63,750 bases of DNA from Bifiguratus adelaidae. Taxonomy: Eukaryota > Mucoromycota > Endogonomycetes > Endogonales. The position numbers and the translations under genes are program-made. The stretch's first letter is position 1. Each line of letters starts with the position of its first letter. Positions 60,268 to 63,750 of the stretch are shown here, in pieces. The notes below the pieces were generated by a model. It searched no databases, was not told the DNA's origin, and saw only the letters and a list, made by a program, of their open reading frames with translations. Location: assembly GCA_002261195.1 (NCBI GenBank), contig MVBO01000082.1:1-63750 (forward strand), in the 5' to 3' direction.

Positions 60268-61370
60268 ATGCGCCGCTGCCTGCTCACTTGTAGCCGCAAC
60301 AGAGCCTTCTCACTACACCTCGGCCAGCGAATACACCCACTAGAGGATATCAGCTTCGCGTCAACGCCTATACTTTCACGTTCTATGAGTGCGATGACTT
60401 TTAGCGGTGTTGCGACGACCAAGTCCGGTCAGTCTGTCCGTACAACTACCTTTGCCAACGCCAACTTTGACAGCGACAAATATCGAGCATTCCGTCCTGG
60501 TTATCAGAAGCACCTCTATGATATTATATACGATTACCACGCCTCTCACGATGGGCGGTTTGATAACGTATTGGATTTGGCGACGGGGACAGGCATGGTC
60601 GCCAAAGAATTAGCCCGCAAATTCAAGCATGTGTATGCAACCGATCAATCCGAAAAGATGCTTCAAGCTGCTGAGAAGCTACCGAATATTCAATACGCTC
60701 AGGGTGTTGCGGAAGAGATCGAATTTGAGGATGGTTCCATGGACATGATTACGATGGGTCAAGCTTTCCATTGGGTAGATCACAAGCGATTCTTTCGGGA
60801 AGCCAAACGCGTTGTTAAGCGAGAAGGCACGATTGCCATTATCGGCTACGCATTTGTTATGATTGATGGATATCCTGAAGCGACAAAACGCATACAACAT
60901 CTCGGCACGGTCACACTAAAGCGATATTGGGGTAAGCTGTATAGAGCTTATAGGCACGAATACCCTTTGCTGATGCATGATTAGAATCTGGCCGAGATAT
61001 TCTCGATAATTTATACCGGGATATCACCATACCATTCCCACCTCCTGACGTGGAATACTACTTTTCGCCTCACGGAACGGATCATGATCACCGAGGGGTT
61101 ACGACGACACAACCTCTCATGCGCGAAACTACGACCTTGTCCCGACTTTACCATTACATACACACCTGGTCGTCCTCTGCCAATTGGAGGTCTCAACACG
61201 GGAAAGAAGATATTGTGGATCCCGTTGATGCTTGTTTTGACGCCATTGCCAAAGGTCTCGCGGTCGAGGGAGGCATTGGTAGTCCTCCTTGGGATGAAAA
61301 GACGATTGACGTGACATGGCCAGTCGTTCTAATGCTGATAAGAAACAGTGAACCAGAATGCAGCTATTAA
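60268..61370 (+). CDS. Crg1/Tmt1-type SAM methyltransferase
   Basis: The SAM motif is DNVLDLATGTGMVAKELARK, followed by HVYATDQSEKMLQAAEKL, EIEFEDGSMDMITMGQAFHW and VDHKRFFREAKRVV, the layout of trans-aconitate/small-molecule methyltransferases such as yeast Tmt1 and Candida Crg1. A 53-nt intron joins YW to ESGRDILDNLYRDITIPFPP. The ATG at 60268 is the first in frame; another at 60385 (MSAMTFSGVATTK) would give the core alone, and the extra stretch looks like a mitochondrial presequence (MRRCLLTCSRNRAF). It follows the carotenoid oxygenase by 223 bp, same strand. Substrate unknown. Confidence 0.85.
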
Positions 61371-61417
61371 GGACTTGCAATAAATTCAATTGTACGGCAG
61401 CTTTGTTCCTTGTGATC

Positions 61418-61918
61418 ATGGTAAGCTTGAAGTCACGAACGGGTGAAGAGTGATCACTCACGCTAACATGGACTGTTATAGCCAGAGACACCATATACCT
61501 ATCTTCGTCTAAAGAACCGACGGTCGACGGTGTTCGTCACGTTCAAGAATAAGGACACTATTGCTGACCTGAAGCAATCGCTCATCGCCGCCTTGGAACT
61601 GCACAAGGATTCAGAACTAGAACCAAGTTATGGCGTGGATGACGTGCGTATTTATGAACGGACCAAGACTGGGGAGTATGCTCTCGTCGCCGATACCATC
61701 ACGGCCGATAAATTGCACCTCCAGAACGATTCGGTGCTCGTCTACACGCTTCGCAACAATGGTAGGTACTTCACCTCGTCTGCGAAGATGGCTCATGGTG
61801 GTGTATAGGAGAATTTGAGGAGCCAGAGATTACGAAACCCGAACCACTAGACGAGTTGGACGAGCCAGAGGATGCCGAGATGAAGCCTGAAATAGGCAAA
61901 GGAAAAGGCAAAGCATAA
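61418..61918 (+). CDS. Ubiquitin-fold-like acidic protein
   Basis: The first exon encodes only the initiator Met, spliced to PETPYTYLRLKNRRSTVFV. Then come FKNKDTIADLKQSLIAALEL, VDDVRIYERTKTGEYALVAD and LHLQNDSVLVYTLRNN, which suggests a beta-grasp (ubiquitin-like) domain of the elongin-B or Dsk2 style. The short acidic tail ends in Lys/Gly (PEIGKGKGKA). About 130 aa. No exact family is named. It lies tail to tail with the last gene, 100 bp between the stops. Confidence 0.75.
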
Positions 61919-62018
61919 GCAACGTGTTTGCCCGTAGCATACCCTGTATATAGGAACTCAAGCGAAAGGTCTTTTATCTGAGATGGTCCTTTATGGATTG
62001 AAAGGTCTATACGCGTGT

Positions 62019-63750
62019 TTATTCGTCATTACGCCAAGATCGTTTTCTACGCTCAGGTTTCTGTTGAAACGCATTCGGCACATTCGCAGCTTCTGTGGTC
62101 GGGCTCCTCGTCAACACGTCAGGTCGGTTCTCCGTCCGATCAAAGACACTCGCGGCTTTGTCACTGGGTCGTCGCCGTTTTGACGTAGATGCCTCGTCGA
62201 TTCTGTGAACGATGGGTGTCGTGGGTGAGGCCCTTTTTCGTCGTGAATGGCGAAGTGGCAATCGCGGCGTACCTGATGGCGTAGGCTTTGCTTCACCAGA
62301 TTGTCGCACCGACCTTCGACGCTCGTCTAAGAGTTGGAAAGGATTATACACGGCTGATTTACCCGTAGGCAACTTGAGTGGAGTAGAAATCGTTGATTCC
62401 GGCGCTTCAAATGTTGGTCTACGTGTAGGCTTCAGCTTCTTTTTCGAGATCTCCTCTTCCGGAGTTGGCTTATGCAGCTGAGCAAGCAATTTCGATGGTT
62501 GCGAGATGTCATCGTTAACGGTGGCGATCGCTGACGGTTTAGCATTCTTGGCAGCTCTTGGTGTTGACCTTGCCTTTTTGGCCTTGATCTGTTTGTCTGT
62601 TGTATGCGGCTGGTCGTCCGTGTCCGAAATGTCTTCTGCATCATAAGCGTGTCTTCGGCGTTTCCTGCTCGTAATTCGCTCCGGTATTGCGGTTGCAGAT
62701 TTGTCCACGGCAGATATGGTCATGCTATCTAGGATGGCTTGCAAGTGTGGAGGAGATTGTGGAGATGCCTTCACGGAAGGTACAGACGGACGCTTCGTAG
62801 GAACTTGCTGGGACGGGATTTCATCCTCGGGTCTCTTTGAGGCGGGTATTGAATGCGCCGGATAAGCTGTTGGCTGCCGTACGTTCAAATCGGCTCGCTT
62901 CGTTTCAATATGTATTTCCGCTGGAAAGACTGATCCAAAAAGAGCCCTTGGCAATTCGTATTCGCGCTGGTAATCCTCTACCGTATAAGATATCTCCTCG
63001 ATCGGATTTACGTTGACGGATGTTCGACGGGTTGCTTGTGGAAGGAAGGTCAATGAAGTAGTCGACGAACGATTTGACACTTCATCATAGGATGATACTG
63101 ATGGGTATATGTGCGTATATGCATGCCGTGAATTATCGGGTGATCGCTTGGTGGACGTTTTGGTGCGAACTGTGATCGGGGCCGTTTCCATGGGAAAATC
63201 TTGTTTCTTTTTACGATGTGAAGCTCTTGCCGAGCCATTCGAGGATGCGCCATTAGATAATCGTGGGGGCATCCTCTTTAATGCGATTAAGGGTTCCACC
63301 TTTTCAACATGGAACCTCCTTATCCAAATTGGGATCATACCAGACAAATCTGGCAGCAGATCCTTTGGCAATGACATGATGCGAGACAACTATGCAAGCT
63401 TTAGCGATCTGTCTGACGCTAAGTAGCTTGATTTGCAGACATACCACATGACCGAAGCTGTCGACATACTCGTGCGTATAATCAAAAAGTTGTGCAATGT
63501 ATTGATTATAAAAGAACTTGGCAGCCTGATGGTAAGCTAAGTACGGGTGGACGGATTCAACAGTGCATTGATACTTACCGAGGTGCTCGCGACCAAGAAA
63601 TAGAGTGCAATCAGGAATTTGACTTTTGAATAAAACGGGAACCTGCGGAAATAGCGAGCCGTGAGTGATATCGCCCGAGCACACCATCCCAGAACCTACC
63701 ACCCAATGATGGTGTCGGTAACAGTCTCCACCCAATGCCCGCACATGATG
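62019..63750 (-). CDS. Basic, Ser/Pro-rich nuclear-type protein (5' end outside window)
   Basis: Coding runs from the window end to a stop at 62019, with several short introns in the upstream part. The N-terminal portion seen (VPVLFKSQIPDCTLFLGREH, then AYHQAAKFFYNQYIAQLFDY and IAKACIVVSHHVIAKGSAAR) looks globular. It is followed by about 430 disordered residues rich in Lys, Arg, Pro and Ser with clusters such as RITSRKRRRHAYDAED and LKPTRRPTFEAPESTI. The basic clusters suggest nuclear localisation. No domain is recognised, and the true start is not in the window. Exon joins near 63300-63400 are uncertain. Confidence 0.6.

Overview
This is a stretch of a fungal nuclear chromosome. Evidence: dense, closely packed protein genes on both strands; almost every gene is cut by several short GT-AG introns, mostly 45-60 nt; and the products are typical of a filamentous fungus (Nma111-type HtrA protease, Dap1, Vps35, GPR1/FUN34 acetate transporter, Sur7-like and spherulin-4-like proteins, polysaccharide lyase 14). 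An HRI-type eIF2alpha kinase, an ACMSD decarboxylase, an LSH/HELLS remodeller and a P450 next to a carotenoid oxygenase suggest a lineage away from the Saccharomyces yeasts. An early-diverging (Mucoromycota-like) origin is only a guess. CDS coordinates below run from start to stop and include introns; most exon joins were inferred by hand from frame, splice signals and family motifs.

Layout. 1-5 kb: end of a LEA-like mitochondrial protein, two weak small ORFs, then LSH. 5-21.7 kb: conserved housekeeping genes (epoxide hydrolase with an apparent frameshift, NHP6, VPS35, NMA111, HRI kinase, DAP1, CDC48), several in head-to-head pairs. 21.8-29 kb: ACMSD, a secreted protein, a large PHD-finger protein whose first intron contains a telomere-like tract, and an MFS drug transporter. 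29-32 kb: a gene-poor accessory patch with a wrecked O-acetylhomoserine sulfhydrylase gene carrying a perfect 26-bp palindrome. 32-44 kb: membrane proteins, nitronate monooxygenase, prefoldin 2, spherulin-4-like, acetate transporter, homoserine kinase and VPS2. 44.3-45.1 kb: a structured block without a credible protein, containing a telomere-complement motif beside a hairpin; it is a candidate non-coding RNA. 45-55 kb: DUF202 protein, sugar-nucleotide transferase, Sur7-like protein, a degenerate patch, LaeA-like methyltransferase, ALG13, an LRR protein and PL14. 55-61 kb: a degenerate P450 copy, an intact P450, a carotenoid oxygenase and a Crg1/Tmt1-type methyltransferase, which together look like a small apocarotenoid-type neighbourhood. 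61-63.7 kb: a ubiquitin-fold protein and an unidentified basic protein running off the end.

The least ordinary items are the 44.56-45.07 kb RNA candidate, the intronic TTAGGGG tract, the P450/carotenoid-oxygenase locus with its dead paralogue, and the broken sulfhydrylase with the palindrome. No tRNA, rRNA, CRISPR array or intact transposon was seen.
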